Notes: a model not told the origin generated them from the sequence alone. A stretch of DNA of 64,000 bases from Astrothelium macrocarpum (GCA_021030915.1 JAGEMR010000153.1:1-64000), one strand, 5' to 3'. Shown: positions 35,800 to 47,389, counted from the first letter of the stretch. Translations and numbers: made by a program.

Positions 35800-36032
35800 G
35801 CCCGTGCGCACAAGAAATGCAAGTAATCCCACACGGGTCAAGCTGGGCGGGAGTGCGCCCGAGCGGGATTACCTCAGGAATGACATGTTGCCTTGACCTG
35901 CCACGCCAACCCGTGAATCCGTGCAATAAGAAACAACAGTTGAGATCATGCCGCACGGGAACAATCTCATCTATTTTTGCCCGGGCGGTATTATCTCAAA
36001 ACGTGACATTTCTTATTTCACGGGCGCGTGGC
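35800..36032. repeat. fold-back array: four degenerate copies of a ~40-50 bp element
   Basis: Two hairpins sit side by side. Hairpin 1 has 15-base arms (35823-35837 and 35858-35872, two mismatches) around a 20-base loop. Hairpin 2 has 20-base arms (35940-35959 and 35980-35999, three mismatches), also around a 20-base loop. All four arms share CCCG-G-CGG-AT-A-CTCA-like sequence, and similarity continues outward (CATTTCTT...CACGGGC at 35800-35820 inverted, 35909-35935 inverted and 36007-36025 direct). Copies therefore alternate in orientation. This looks like a decayed palindromic MITE pair, but no target-site duplication was identified. Confidence 0.6.
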
Positions 36033-36054
36033 TACCTGCCGGCTAACGCCGAGA

Positions 36055-36126
36055 CGCGCTACCATCGACACGCGCCACTATCGACGCGCGCCATGACCGA
36101 TATGCTCTACTATCGACCACGGCGCA
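36055..36126. repeat. degenerate 16 bp tandem repeat
   Basis: Units close to CGCGCYACYATCGACR are repeated about four times, the first two in perfect 16-base register and the later ones more diverged. It directly follows the fold-back array. The two repeats occupy most of the ~980-base spacer between the two P450 genes (35370-36352); the rest of that spacer shows nothing. Confidence 0.55.
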
Positions 36127-36352
36127 GTCCACCGAATGATATCAATCCGTGAGCAAGGTTTCAAACATTTGGTCCAACTAAATATCAAATTGTAATCCAA
36201 GTAGCGGTCTGGATAAGAACATCATGGCAGTACACGAAGACTCGTGGCTATGCTAATCTTATTTTCTTGCTTGGCTCGTAGACACTCTGTATCAATAGTA
36301 CGAGATCCTATCATAGAGTGTTTGAGTATCCTGCTATGTGTCGGAGAGATCC

Positions 36353-38094
36353 CTACCGCTTGACGGGCGTCATTTTCACCATAAGGGGTATCTTCTCCCA
36401 CTATGCGGCCGTTGCGTCAGTACAAGCCCATCATTAAGGTCAGGCTACCTACCGTTGTGTATATCATCTGATCTTCGATCCATTTTTGCTTTTCGTCGGC
36501 GAGTGCAAAATCAAAATACCATAGCATCTTGGCTAAAATTAAGCGCATTTCAATGTTGGCCAGGCTATGGAAAAATTAGCGTCGGATCTGCCGGAGGATA
36601 TTAACCTTGTTACAGACTTTCTACCAATACAGTTTCTTGGACCAAACGAAAATGGTTGGAGCGCTTCTCTTTTGTCATTTGCATATTTCGGGTCAGCATC
36701 CGGGAGCCATCGCTCCGGGACGTATTCCTCTGCATCGACAAAATTCGTTGGGGAGCGGAATACCGCATATTGAGCCATCCCCAATGCAGTCTACAGTACA
36801 GGGCCTTTTGTTAGAGATGTTGAGTAAAATTGAATGTAAATCTTAACGATACTCACATTTCCGGGCAACCAATCACCGACGATATAACTGCCCTCGGCAG
36901 GGGTACGACGTGGGTGGCTGCCTGCCGCTGGCGGATATAGTCTAAAGGATTCGTCAAGGACAGCGTTGATGTATCGAAGTTCGCTGAGGCGTGCTGAGTT
37001 GATCTGATCCCCAGAAGTAAAGGAACCGCGGACCTCTTCCAGAAGGGTATCCATTACGCGAGGATGTTTGAGAAGGAGATATAAAGTGCCTGACAATATA
37101 CTTGCGGTTGTTTCACTACCCGCTATGACCATGAGGTTGGCATTTGCCACAAGGTCCGGTATCGTAAGGTTTCCCTTCTCCTCCTCGACCAGGAGATGGC
37201 TCATGAAGTCGATGTAATCTGGATTGCGGGTTTTTCGTCTGCGAACTTTTTCTTCGACCAACTCAATATGCCACTGGCGTCTTTCAACCATTTTCTTGGG
37301 CATGAGTCGCAGGATCAGAGATCGAATATCAAAGAAACGCTGCAAGCATCGTATGTGATGGACGTAAACAATGGCATTGAAGATCATCGACATCCACGGA
37401 TGGTACTCTGTGTTTTGAAGGCAGTCAAATGGTTCATCAAAAGCCAGATGGCCGATGATATCAAATGTTACATACTTTTGCTTGTTTTCAGCAGAGATCA
37501 TCCAAGAAGCATTATCAACAAATCACTCACGTTGAACCATCTCACTATGTTGAACGGCTGTCCGTCAGAGTGTAACTCTGCCAACCTCGAAACAAGGAGA
37601 TCGACATAGTGAAGAAGGACGGGCTCTTGACCTTTCAGGACTTTGTCAGAGAAAGCATTAGAGAGCAATTTTCTCAATCTTCCGTGGTCTGATCGATTTG
37701 CATTGATGATTGTGGGATGACGAGGGTTTGCATCTGTATTCTCCGCGGGATCTTTACGATTCTCCGGGAGACCGTTGCGGAAACCATAGATATCTTTCCA
37801 CGCCCCAGCACCAGTGAATGAGAGTTCATCAGGAGCAATCCGTACGATTTCTCCATGCTTTAAATGAAGGTCATGGATGACAATAGGAAATTTGCCAGAA
37901 AACTGGACACGTAACCACCATAGCCGAGTTATGGCGGCTAGTTTCGGGCCAGGATATTTCGCCAAAGGAGAAAAATAAAGGTTATAGATTGCACGAGCAA
38001 CGACATAGACCACTCCCAACAGAGCCAAAATCGAAAGAATCCATTTGACGTTGAAAAGGCTACGTACTGTCACTTGATCTGAATCGAAAGCCAT
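36353..38094 (-). CDS. cytochrome P450 monooxygenase
   Basis: Five exons: 38094-37531, 37474-36857, 36790-36618, 36564-36453 and 36391-36353, exactly 501 residues. The ATG at 38094 is preferred to one 144 bases upstream because it directly precedes a normal anchor (WILSILALLGVVYVVARAIY) and the hinge YFSPLAKYPGPKLA. The I-helix reads VIAGSETTAS, ExxR is ESFR, then VPERW, and the heme loop FSFGPRNCIGR ends at an intron; the next exon restores NLANIEMRL. The last exon is only 12 codons plus stop and restores the family ending IPLMVKMTPV. It resembles the CYP58/trichothecene-type fungal P450 clan (inference). Divergent from the diterpene cyclase. Confidence 0.92.
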
Positions 38095-39240
38095 GCTGCC
38101 AATCAATGAAAAAAGGCAAAAACACAAATTGACACGGCAAAGTCGAAGAAGTTTTCTCACACACGCAAAAGTAATCAAATTCAGGCGAGACGCCGTTTTC
38201 AGATAACACCTTCGTCGATCTATTGATGCAAACGCCATCTTCTATGCATAACCACTAGCCGTTGTCAATGCGTTACAGTGTGGCTAATAAGTACGTGCAG
38301 CACTTGTGGTGTTTCGGGGGACCCCGCGCCGGCCCCACAAGTTTTCCCAAAGCTCAACATCATCTCCCTTGGCTCCATCTCGTCTCCAGCCCGCTTCCAA
38401 TAGACTGCGTTTTGTGCGAAAATTTTGTTGGCCGTTCGAGTAGGATTCTGCCTAGCCGCCCTTTCGACCTCCAGCTCATCCGCTACCGTCCTTCCGCACC
38501 GCCCGAACATGCATAAGCCTTTGACGATCCTCTAGTCTGCATCATGAACCAGCCCGTGTGACTTTATCTTCGTACATTACTGTATCATTGGAGTTCGACT
38601 AACTTCTATTAGTGAAGGCCTTTCTTTTGACGAAAGCTCCTCGTGTCAGCGCGCTTACGCTTGGCGAGGTCGGATGGCGTACTTCCTCTCGGCTCAATTG
38701 ACACAGGACTTGGCTTCCGACTATAGTTCCTCCAATAATCTAGACTCTAAGAAATGATATTGTCTATGAACGCGAAGAGCTCTTATGGCCTGGCATGGGT
38801 ATGGTTCAACGAAAGAGCTTAGGGTTCGAAGTAGTCTACGCACAGAGCATTAGGACACAATGGACTTATGACAGTCCTCCAAGGCCCTGTTACATGATCC
38901 GCTCGGGGTGTCGAACAGGAATTCGTTGCCTTACTGTACCGGCAGAAGAGACTCTTTTCTTTTCCGGAATGGCTTGCGATCCTGCGGAAATACCGCCGAA
39001 AGTAGACCGTCATCTCGCAGGGGTTTCTGTTCAAATTTAAGAGCACGGTAATACTTGCCTTTTCCGGTCCTTTGTGACTATGGACATGTGATTGCTCAAC
39101 TTGGCGACAATGCTCAGGGCGTTCTTTGGGATGCCATTATAGATCAGCTCTGACGTAGGTAGTGGCATTTTTATGAAATTTTCTAGGTTGCCTTGATATC
39201 TTTAACATATTCTGTATTCATTCATTCATTTGCCATCGAA
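38095..39240. promoter_or_regulatory. divergent promoter region, P450 / diterpene synthase
   Basis: About 1.1 kb between two divergent cluster genes. A GC-rich patch near 38315-38340 (GACCCCGCGCCGGCCCC) contains CGG/CCG triplets of the kind bound by fungal Zn2Cys6 regulators, but no clear spaced pair was established. No coding sequence recognised. Confidence 0.4.
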
Positions 39241-42200
39241 ATGCATTCATGCCTGCTTGAGAACCGAGCGCAGGCTCTGATTCACAGACTGACGAGTGAA
39301 AACGATGAGTGTTATGGCAGGGGCTCTATGAGCTGTGCTGTCTACGATACTGCTTGGGTATCTATGATTACAAAGTCCGATGGCTTCTCGAATCAATGGT
39401 TATTTCCCGAGTCTTTCACTTATCTTCTCGACCAACAATGCGAGGATGGAAGTTGGGTATCGTACGCGTCTCAAATTGATGGTATTCTCAATACCGCAGC
39501 ATCTCTTCTCGCATTACAGAATCATGTCAAAGGTCCCCAGCATTCTCAGGATGCTGCTTCTCAAAACCTTCTAGGACGCATCAGAAAGGCAACAAGAGCT
39601 TTGGACCTACTGCTGCGGAAATGGGACGTGGATGCTACGGTCCATGTGGGATTCGAGATTCTTGTTCCAGCTCTTCTCACTTACCTTGAAGGGGAGGGTA
39701 TCCGATACGATTTTCCAGGGAGAGCACGGCTCTACACAATCAACGCTCAAAAACTGGCCAAGTTTCGACCAGAATATCTTTACACGGGCGTAAAATTGAC
39801 AGCGCTTCACTCGCTCGAGGCTTTCATCGGCAAACTCGATTTTGATCGGATACGACACCATAAAGTGAAGGGTGCTTTCATGGCCTCACCATCGTCAACA
39901 GCTGCTTATTTAATGAACTCTTCTGCATGGGATGACGACTGCGAAGCATATCTAAGAAATGTGATAGTAAATGGAGCAGGGAAAAGAACGGGCGGTATAC
40001 CATCCGCATTCCCGTCAACTATCTTCGAATTGACTTGGGTAACTATCCGCTTTAAGCCTATTGACTCTTCAGGCAGACTCTAAATCGCCAATAGACTTTA
40101 TCCACGTTAACTGAAGCCGGATTTGACCTTCGTCGCGTTGCACCATTGGAGACATCCAAAGCGTCAGATTATTTGAGTAAAGCTTTTGAGGAGGAGCATG
40201 GGTTGGTGGGTTTCGGTACACAGTCACCCTAACACATGAACTTCAGGAACCTTTTACATTGGTGCTAACGTTATAAACAGCTCCATTCGTAGGGGTAGAT
40301 GCAGACGATACAGCGAAGACGATCCTTTGCCTCAATCTTTTGGGGTCTCCAACTTCTCCGTCAACATTGTTGCAGGAATTCGAGGACAAGACTCATTTCA
40401 AAACATATCAACAAGAAAGAGATCCGAGCTTCAGTGCGAATTGTAATGTATTAAATGCTCTGCTCCACGTTAAGAACCCTTCAGATCACGTCCCTCAAAT
40501 AGAAAAGGCATTGAATTTTCTCTGCAGCACGTTTCGAAACTCAGAAAACTCTGTTCGGGATAAATGGGTCAGTTATTTGCATTGAAATGCCTGGGTAACG
40601 TATTAACAGTCTGTGCAGAATATCTCACCCTTTTACTCGTTCATGTTGATGATGCAGACATTCACACGTCTTCTTCGGCTTTGGGAGACAGGCGCTGTTC
40701 CTGCCTCTATAGAGCAATCGACGATACACATTCTCTTACCGATCCTGACCGAGCTATCTGTCAAGACACTCCATTCACAAAACCGGGATGGCTCCTGGGG
40801 CAAGAACGGATTTAAAGAAGAAACAGCCTATGCAGTACTGGTACTGGCCTACTCATTGCATCTCGCTTCTATGCAGAACTTTAGTGCGGATCTGTATGCT
40901 GCGATAGAAAAGGGTCGCATGTTCTTGGATTCAGTCAAGATTGCTCGAAGAGAACATCTTTGGGTGGAGAAAGTCACTTATGCCTCCGAAGTCCTCTCTG
41001 AAGCATACATACTCGCCGCGTTAAATTTTCCTGTCCCGGACCGACGCTGCGACTCCCCATTGTCGAACACAGAACTTGCTATCTTGCCAAATGATGGTAT
41101 ACCGCAAGATACGAAGGATCTCGAGACCGACGAAATCGAAAACAAAAATCGCCATAACTCAAGCGGTGTAAAATCCTATGACTCTTGCTATATGAATGGG
41201 AATGGTGCCGGCGCGTCGATCAAGACTGCTCTCGATGACGTTTCAACAGGGATTCTTAACGCAGCCGAATGTGAGAAGGCTGACTTGCCGACCACAAATG
41301 GCGCAAACGGCACAAATGGCGTCAGCTCCCAAGAGAGCCACATCAATGATTTCCCAGATATATCAACATCTTCTGGAACCAAAGTTTCCCATCCAACCCA
41401 GGACGGCATAATCCATACAGAAGCGCCATCAACGGATATCGCATTATCTGAGGATGAGCACATTCTTCTTGGTCCATTCCAGTACTTAGAGCAACAACCA
41501 GGTAAAGACATGCGGTCACAATTTATCCAAGCGTTCAACATTTGGCTTGATGTGCCTCCTGAGAAGATCTTCGTTATTACTAACATCGTGAAAATGCTCC
41601 ATACTGCTTCCCTCCTTATTGACGATATCGAAGACTCTTCTGTCCTTCGCCGCGGCATTCCTGTTGCTCACAACGTCTTCGGCATTGCACAAACACTCAA
41701 CTCTGGGAACTACGTCTACTTTCTTGCGCTCCAGGAGGTGCAGAAACTACGCCAACCAGAAAGCACCAATATCTTTCTGCAAGAATTACTCAATCTTCAT
41801 CGGGGTCAAGGTATGGATGTCTACTGGCGTGACGCCTTGATCTGTCCCTCAGAACAACAGTATCTAGATATGGTGGGAAACAAGACTGGTGGGCTTTTCC
41901 GGTTGGCCGTTAAGCTGATGCAGGCCGAAAGCCCTCACGACCACAAATGCGAACAGCTTGTTGACCTTATGGGCCGTATCTTCCAAATCCGGGACGACTA
42001 TATGAATCTCTTTTCCAGTACCTACACGCAGAACAAAGGCCTCTGTGAAGATCTGACAGAAGGGAAATTTTCTTTCCCAATCATACATAGCATACGAACT
42101 GATCCACAGAATCATCAATTAATAAACATTCTGAAGCAGAAGAGCTCAGATGAAAGGATCAAGAAATATGCGGTATCACTCATGGAGAGAACGGGGAGTT

Positions 42201-42331
42201 TTGGCTACACGAGAAAAATTGTGCAGCAGCTCAAGATACAAGCAGATAAGCTTATAAGAGGTTATGAAGATAAGGGCTGGGGTAGCGGCGAAGGCGCAAG
42301 GAAATTATTGGCGCGTATGGACATGGATTGA
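39241..42331 (+). CDS. chimeric class II diterpene cyclase - GGPP synthase (copalyl-diphosphate-synthase-like)
   Basis: Four exons (39241-40038, 40095-40215, 40281-40567, 40619-42331), about 972 residues. Residues 1-540 are a beta-gamma class II cyclase: CAVYDTAWV, the QW-like QCEDGSWV and SQNRDGSWG, and the catalytic DxDD as DADD (residues 313-316), which protonates GGPP. Residues ~545-680 are a Ser/Asn/Thr-rich linker. Residues ~680-972 are a complete trans-prenyltransferase: LLIDDIEDSS (737-741) with LRRG, and the second Asp-rich motif QIRDDYMNL (861-862). This is the architecture of Penicillium PvCPS, which makes GGPP from IPP plus an allylic diphosphate and cyclises it to copalyl diphosphate. 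The C-terminal domain is a prenyltransferase, not an ent-kaurene-type class I cyclase, so the product should keep its diphosphate. Core gene of the cluster. Confidence 0.93.
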
Positions 42332-43699
42332 GATTTTACTGAATACACTATCTTCCGTATCTCAGTACTCGGAAGGCCAAACGTTTTCTCTACAAATTTG
42401 ACGGCCGTATCAGGTGGTTGGCTGTCCATGTTATCTTGTAGAATCCGCTCATTTACGAATGGCCATGGTCGATAGCAACATTGTTAGAGGTTTTACTTAC
42501 CACGACGTCTTGATACTACATTGCTGGCTTTTCAGTCCCAAATCCACTTTTAGGTTAATCGTTCCAAAGTAACTGTAGAAGACCTTGCTCTTTCGGCCTT
42601 TCCCAACTACACCAGCCTAACAGATTCACGAACTCCGACTGCACCTGCAGACTATCCTGGCCCTGCGAATGGCAAGAACGAGAGTTCATGATTTGGTGAA
42701 GGCCATTGCCTTAATTCCTTTGTCGACAGCCTTGTCGTAAAATGAGTTCGAAGTCTAAACTATCGACGAGGAAAGCGGTTTGAGGGATCAAGAGGAAGAG
42801 TGGTTCGCCACTGATTCTAGTCCAATCTTGAAAGGATAATCGTGCTAAAAAAAATTTTTTACCTGATACGCGCGAATGGAACCGTCATTGTCATGTTCAT
42901 ATGGTGTATCGAGCGCCTTGCCATTGCGTTGATGCCGCTAGGCATTGGAAATTGCTAGAAAGATGCAGCGGTCAACGGTCGTGCTCGAACTGCACCCCTT
43001 ACTCTAGTTCCGATCTTAAAAAAACACAGCCGGTAGGTTTAAATAGATTAGTGTACCAAGATCTTGGGCTCCGGATTCAACGTTTATGTCAGATCCCATG
43101 ACCGGCGTCCCACCGTTGGTGCGTGATTGGCATTTTGGAGCCTCAAGCACGTTTTGGTGTAAATAAAGTTTATTCTTCCCGAGATTTGGACTTCATCCGT
43201 TCTTTATGGACAAAGACCAAACAAATGAAGAGCGTGGAACGAAAAATTGTTGTCTCACCTAGTCTCGCACGAGACTTTGACGTCGCGACCATTACGCTGG
43301 ACGACGCAAGCCGGGCTTCATCAAGGCTTCTCCTGGGCTCGCCGTTGATGGAAAGGCGTAGACCGAACACGCATTTCCATCGGCGCTCCTAGGTAGGCTT
43401 CTCCGAAGAAAAAACGATGAAAGAGAAGAGGTTGCAGCTGTTGTGATCGGCCCTGGCCAGGACCCTCCCAAATGTTTCGGGGGAATTGACGAGGGTACGC
43501 AAGACTTTGCAGACACCATCATCCACTTGCTCAGCATTTGTACGTATTGCCGCATTACACAAAATTCTATCATTGCATTTGCATCTGTGGGGCCTCAAAT
43601 TCGAAGTGGTCTCTATTGCGTGCATCCCACCAGCCGACGTCTGTTGATAGAAGTCCCAGATGTCCAGATCAGTTCTACTACGCTCTGCTTTCTGTTATT
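42332..43699. other. gene-free interval at the right border of the terpenoid cluster
   Basis: About 1.4 kb with no supported gene, RNA or repeat. A plus-strand frame of 89 codons (43123-43392) and the opposite-strand frames around it show no domain. An A/T run (AAAAAAAATTTTTT near 42850) is the only notable feature. Confidence 0.4.
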
Positions 43700-44707
43700 A
43701 TGCCAGCCGAAATGAATCATGAAGAAACTGATATAGAAAGGCTCAGTCTTCGCGTTCTTTCACACAATATACGATACGCGATATCTCATCCATCCGAAAA
43801 TGAACGCCCCTGGAATGAGCGATACCCTCTAATTCTCCGTCAATTCAACCATCACACTCGTTATCTTGATGGCACGAGTGGTGGATCCGTTCAGGCAGCC
43901 AGCCTTATTTGCATTCAAGAAGCGCTCCATTCACAGCTACAGGACATTCTCGTCGGCTTGAATGATGTTCGCCATAGCCGCAAGCTCGGCAAGTCCGATG
44001 TTCCAATATGGACTGCGCTCGGCGTCGGCCGAGACGATGGGAGGACGGCGGGGGAATACAACCCCATCATCTATCCTACCAATATCTTTAAGCTCCTCGA
44101 CTTCGAAACCCGATGGTTGAGCCCAACCCCGGAGCAGCCAAGTAAGGGCTGGGATGCAGGCAGCAGACGGATTCTCACCGCTGCTGTCTTTGAACATCGC
44201 GGAAGCCGGCTCAGAGTGATTGCATGCAACACCCACTTGGACAATCAAGGCAATATCGCTCGGAAGAAGAGTATTCCAATAATCTTGGAGACTATACGAC
44301 AGATAAGATCGAAATGGGCAGGTGCAAATGATACAGGACCGCTGGTTTTCCTAACCGGTGACTTCAACTCCTTCCCTACTCAAGAAGCATATATTGACCT
44401 GGCGACAAGCGGGCTTTTAGCTGATGTGCTGGACTACGTACCTGATAAGGAACGTTAAGGTGACGAAGTAACTTTCACGGGTTTCGTTCCAGAAACAGAT
44501 AAGGACAAGGCTGAGATTGGAAGAATTGACTTTACCTGGATCGGGCCAAAGGAACATATCCGTGCATTGTCAGATGAGAGAGGCAACGGGAATGATCCGA
44601 GTTGGGACGTTCGAGGATATGCTGTGCTACCGAACGTATTTGATGATGGGATCTTTTGTAGTGATCATCGCTGCCTGGTTAGCGATATTACCCTACAAAG
44701 TAACTGA
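43700..44707 (+). CDS. endonuclease/exonuclease/phosphatase-family protein, interrupted by in-frame TAA
   Basis: Frame of about 335 codons without introns. EEP-fold landmarks appear in order: LRVLSHNIRYA at the N-terminus (metal-site Asn), ICIQEAL (metal-binding Glu), ACNTHLDNQG, FLTGDFNSFP, and, after the stop, RIDFTWIGP and the catalytic SDHRC near the end. A TAA at 44456-44458 splits the frame between DKER and GDEVTFTGF, where homologues normally have a Tyr before the Gly. Conserved sequence continues in the same frame to TGA at 44707. The upstream product alone would lack the catalytic SDH histidine and be inactive, so this is a pseudogene candidate unless read through. The start ATG at 43700 is chosen over an upstream one because conservation begins soon after it. 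Confidence 0.78.
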
Positions 44708-44929
44708 AGCTATAAACCTGCTTCGACACGTGGATACAATATACAATCACAATTTCCTCTTCAGACAGTCTGAGAAATCTGTTTGAAACAGCTTTCTTGT
44801 GTTCATACCTCTTTTACCAACCTGTTTGTCTGCAAACCAGATCATGTTTCTTAATTCTACAACATCTATCCAGAGAATATTGCAAAACTTCCGTTACCAA
44901 TCCTCAATCATCAAGAGCGTCATTGGAAT

Positions 44930-46081
44930 ATGGTTTCGATCTCTGGGTTTCGATTCGAGGAGCTTCCTTGTGAGATACGATTCCGCATCTACGCTCATAT
45001 CGGCCTTCGTACCGTTACGGACTATACCAGGATCGAGAACTTCAGCTATGTCTCACCGACCAGATGGCTTGACGACGAAACAAGCCTTGATATCCAGGGT
45101 GCTACCAAGAGCATTCAGTTCTATGTGCCGGGTGCCTGCTATGTATGTAACATATAGCTCGTTGAAAGCTCTTACAATCTGACGTTAGACCTGCAAGAAA
45201 TATGGATACAAAAAGTATCAACTTGTCGATAAAGGTGCTGTGGGTCTACTTCGCGTTAGCAAAGTTGCGCTCAGAGACCTTTGGCCGTATTTGCACATGA
45301 TATGTGCTCTGTAAGTTGACCATCCAGCGACTGAATCCGTTCAAGCTCACCAACAGTCTAAAGGCCTTCGAACATGGACTTGTCCTCTACAGAAGTCAGC
45401 AGGTATCTTCGCGTATCTGAGTTCTTACACACTGCTTTTCAGAATACCCGGATTTTGTACCTTCATCATCATAATGAGTCGAGCAACTGTCCGAAAAAGC
45501 GCCTTGACTTTCTACGGCAATCACTGGAAGCAGTCAATGCAAAAGGCTTGTTCCCGGAAATCGAAGAGCTCTGGCTTCCATATCCATGGAAGGGTCTGCA
45601 AAGAGTATCACATCCGCAGCGAGAGCTTTTCTTCAAGGGACTGGGTCAATTCATCGGGTCGTCGCCAAAGCTATGTCGCCTCCGTTTTAGCGACACTATG
45701 GAAGCATCTTGTAAGGGCACCATCGGTTTTAACATCTCCCGCGCCAATTGTCCTCCCAAAACCACAAAGAAAATCCTCGACTCATCCAGCATATATGACC
45801 TTTGCATTTCCATCACGCAGAGCTTCATTGGCTCATGCTTGGGGGACTATAGCGACGAGGATTCGAGCGATGATGAAAAGAACGATGATCGCTTGGACCT
45901 ACACACGCTTTTGCGCCGCTTTTCGGACTGGACGCCACATATTACTGGCGTGAAAGTGGGACATAAATACTGCTACCTTCTCGACGGCATCTCAGAAAAT
46001 ATTAGCTTACGGTGCGAGTGTGGCTTTTGTTTTCGGTGTAGAATGGAATGTTGTGACTGTCAACTGTTTGCTATCGTTTAG
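44930..46081 (+). CDS. F-box-like hypothetical protein
   Basis: Three exons in my model (44930-45142, 45189-45310, 45364-46081), about 350 residues. The N-terminus FRFEELPCEIRFRIYAHI is an F-box-like helix pair, common in the large fungal F-box/orphan families that recruit substrates to SCF ubiquitin ligases. A CxxC follows across intron 1 (GACYTCKKYGYKKYQLVDKG), then LLRVSKVALRDLWPYL. The third exon is leucine-rich, with an acidic stretch (DYSDEDSSDDEKNDD) and a Cys-rich C-terminus (CECGFCFRCRMECCDCQ) that may bind zinc. The second acceptor is uncertain; an alternative adds a 40-base intron. Function unknown. Confidence 0.6.
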
Positions 46082-46560
46082 GGTAATATCAGGTCTTTTT
46101 AGAGTTTTGGGTATCATTTTCATTAGATGGTTGATAAGACAGAATGGATCACTGGGAGTTGAAGAAGGTCGGAGCGAAAATACCTAATTACATTAACGCA
46201 AAACGGAGATCGCTGAGTCAGCAACAAGATTTTCTCACACCCACTCTAAGCGTATCGCCAAGTCAAAAGCTCGGCTACAACACTGCACGAGGGTAGCATG
46301 CATTTTTAGTCGATTGTGGGAGAGTCATAGGGCGACGCCAATGAGAAATGTGTGCCAACGGACCCGCGTCTATCCTTGGGCGTAGCCAATGTTGCATGGC
46401 AAGAATTGACTACAATATAGAAGGCTTCGGTTTCCTACAGTCCTCACGTACTTTACACCTTTACTCTTTCATTGATTCCTCTTTCCTAGAAATAATCTAA
46501 AAGCGAACCACCCATTTGACTAGACCTAAGTCGACCCTCTCAGTCCGCCTATCTTTCAAC
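46082..46560. promoter_or_regulatory. intergenic region upstream of GNAT gene
   Basis: About 480 bases. Pyrimidine-rich sequence precedes the ATG at 46561 (CCTTTACTCTTTC... region), usual for fungal transcription starts. Nothing else seen. Confidence 0.35.
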
Positions 46561-47389
46561 ATGACAAGCCTCCCACCAAATCTTACGCTCCTTCCCGTCA
46601 TCCCTACCGATGCCCCCGAACTTGTCGATGTCTACTTCGCTGCCTTCCAAAATGCACATTCCATTGTTTGCTGGCCCCGTGTTCCGACCGTCCGAAAATG
46701 GTGGGAAGATATGCTTGCACGAGAATGTCAAGAAGAGAACGCGCACATGCTGAAAATTGTTGATTCTTCCAATGCCGTACCCGATACAACCAGCGATACA
46801 AACAATGTCACGAGCATGAATGGCAACGGCCAGAGAATTGTAGCTTTTGCAAAATGGGTAAATCCACGTCCTGATGTGGAGATTGACAGAAACTTGCCCG
46901 AATGGCCTGACGGCAGCGACAAAGAACGAAATCAGACAAAGTTTGGACAACTGATACAGCGTCGGATCGAAATTATGGGGCCGAAGGAAGATCACTGGTG
47001 TAAGTCGTTTGGCCATTTTTGTACGGACTGGCAAATGAGGCTTCTACCATGCGAGATCTATAAGCCTGCAAAATGCATCTCTTTTTCTAAATGGTCATGC
47101 CAAAGCTGACTTGGATATAGATCTTGAGATAATCGCAACCGATCCTCCGTACCAAGGTCATGGCCTTGGTTCCGTTTTTCTCGAATGGGGAACTTCACGT
47201 GCCGATGCCGAAGGCAGAGATTGCTACGTAGAGGCTGCTCCCGCTGGCTTATCATTGTACAGAAAGTTTGGTTTTGCGCAGCGAAACGATGCGACGGATT
47301 ATGTAGAGATAGAATTCCCGGGACACGGGCTAGAACGAGACTTATGCCTGGTTCGACCTGCTCGCCCAGAAGGAAAGGCCAAGGCATAG
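46561..47389 (+). CDS. GNAT-family N-acetyltransferase
   Basis: Two exons (46561-46999 and 47121-47389), about 235 residues. The intron donor follows EDHW and splicing gives YLEIIATDPPYQGHGLGS, the acetyl-CoA-binding motif A with the Q/R-x-x-G-x-G/A signature (here QGHGLGS). Upstream is the acceptor-side domain with FAAFQNAHSIVCWPR and a Ser/Asn-rich loop. FAKWVNP is the beta-strand preceding the catalytic region. Fungal members of this type acetylate small amines or antibiotics; the substrate is unknown. The 3' end lies 89 bases from the convergent tannase gene. Confidence 0.88.

Noticed and set aside
35800..36126. CRISPR-like array in the repeat region
   Set aside because: Copies are few, degenerate and alternate in orientation, and the host is a eukaryote.
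39241..42331. Reading the diterpene synthase as a bifunctional CPS/ent-kaurene synthase
   Set aside because: The C-terminal half carries DDIED with LRRG and QIRDDYMNL, the motifs of a trans-prenyltransferase (GGPPS), and lacks a class I cyclase DDxxD/NSE pair.
44456..44458. A-to-I mRNA editing as a way to restore the stops
   Set aside because: Restoring TAA to a sense codon needs two edits. In TGA the target A follows G, not the U preferred by the fungal editing known from sexual stages. I keep it only as a remote option.
45403..45442. 40-base intron in the F-box-like gene
   Set aside because: Possible by splice signals, but an alternative acceptor at 45363 keeps one continuous exon and avoids an unusually short intron.
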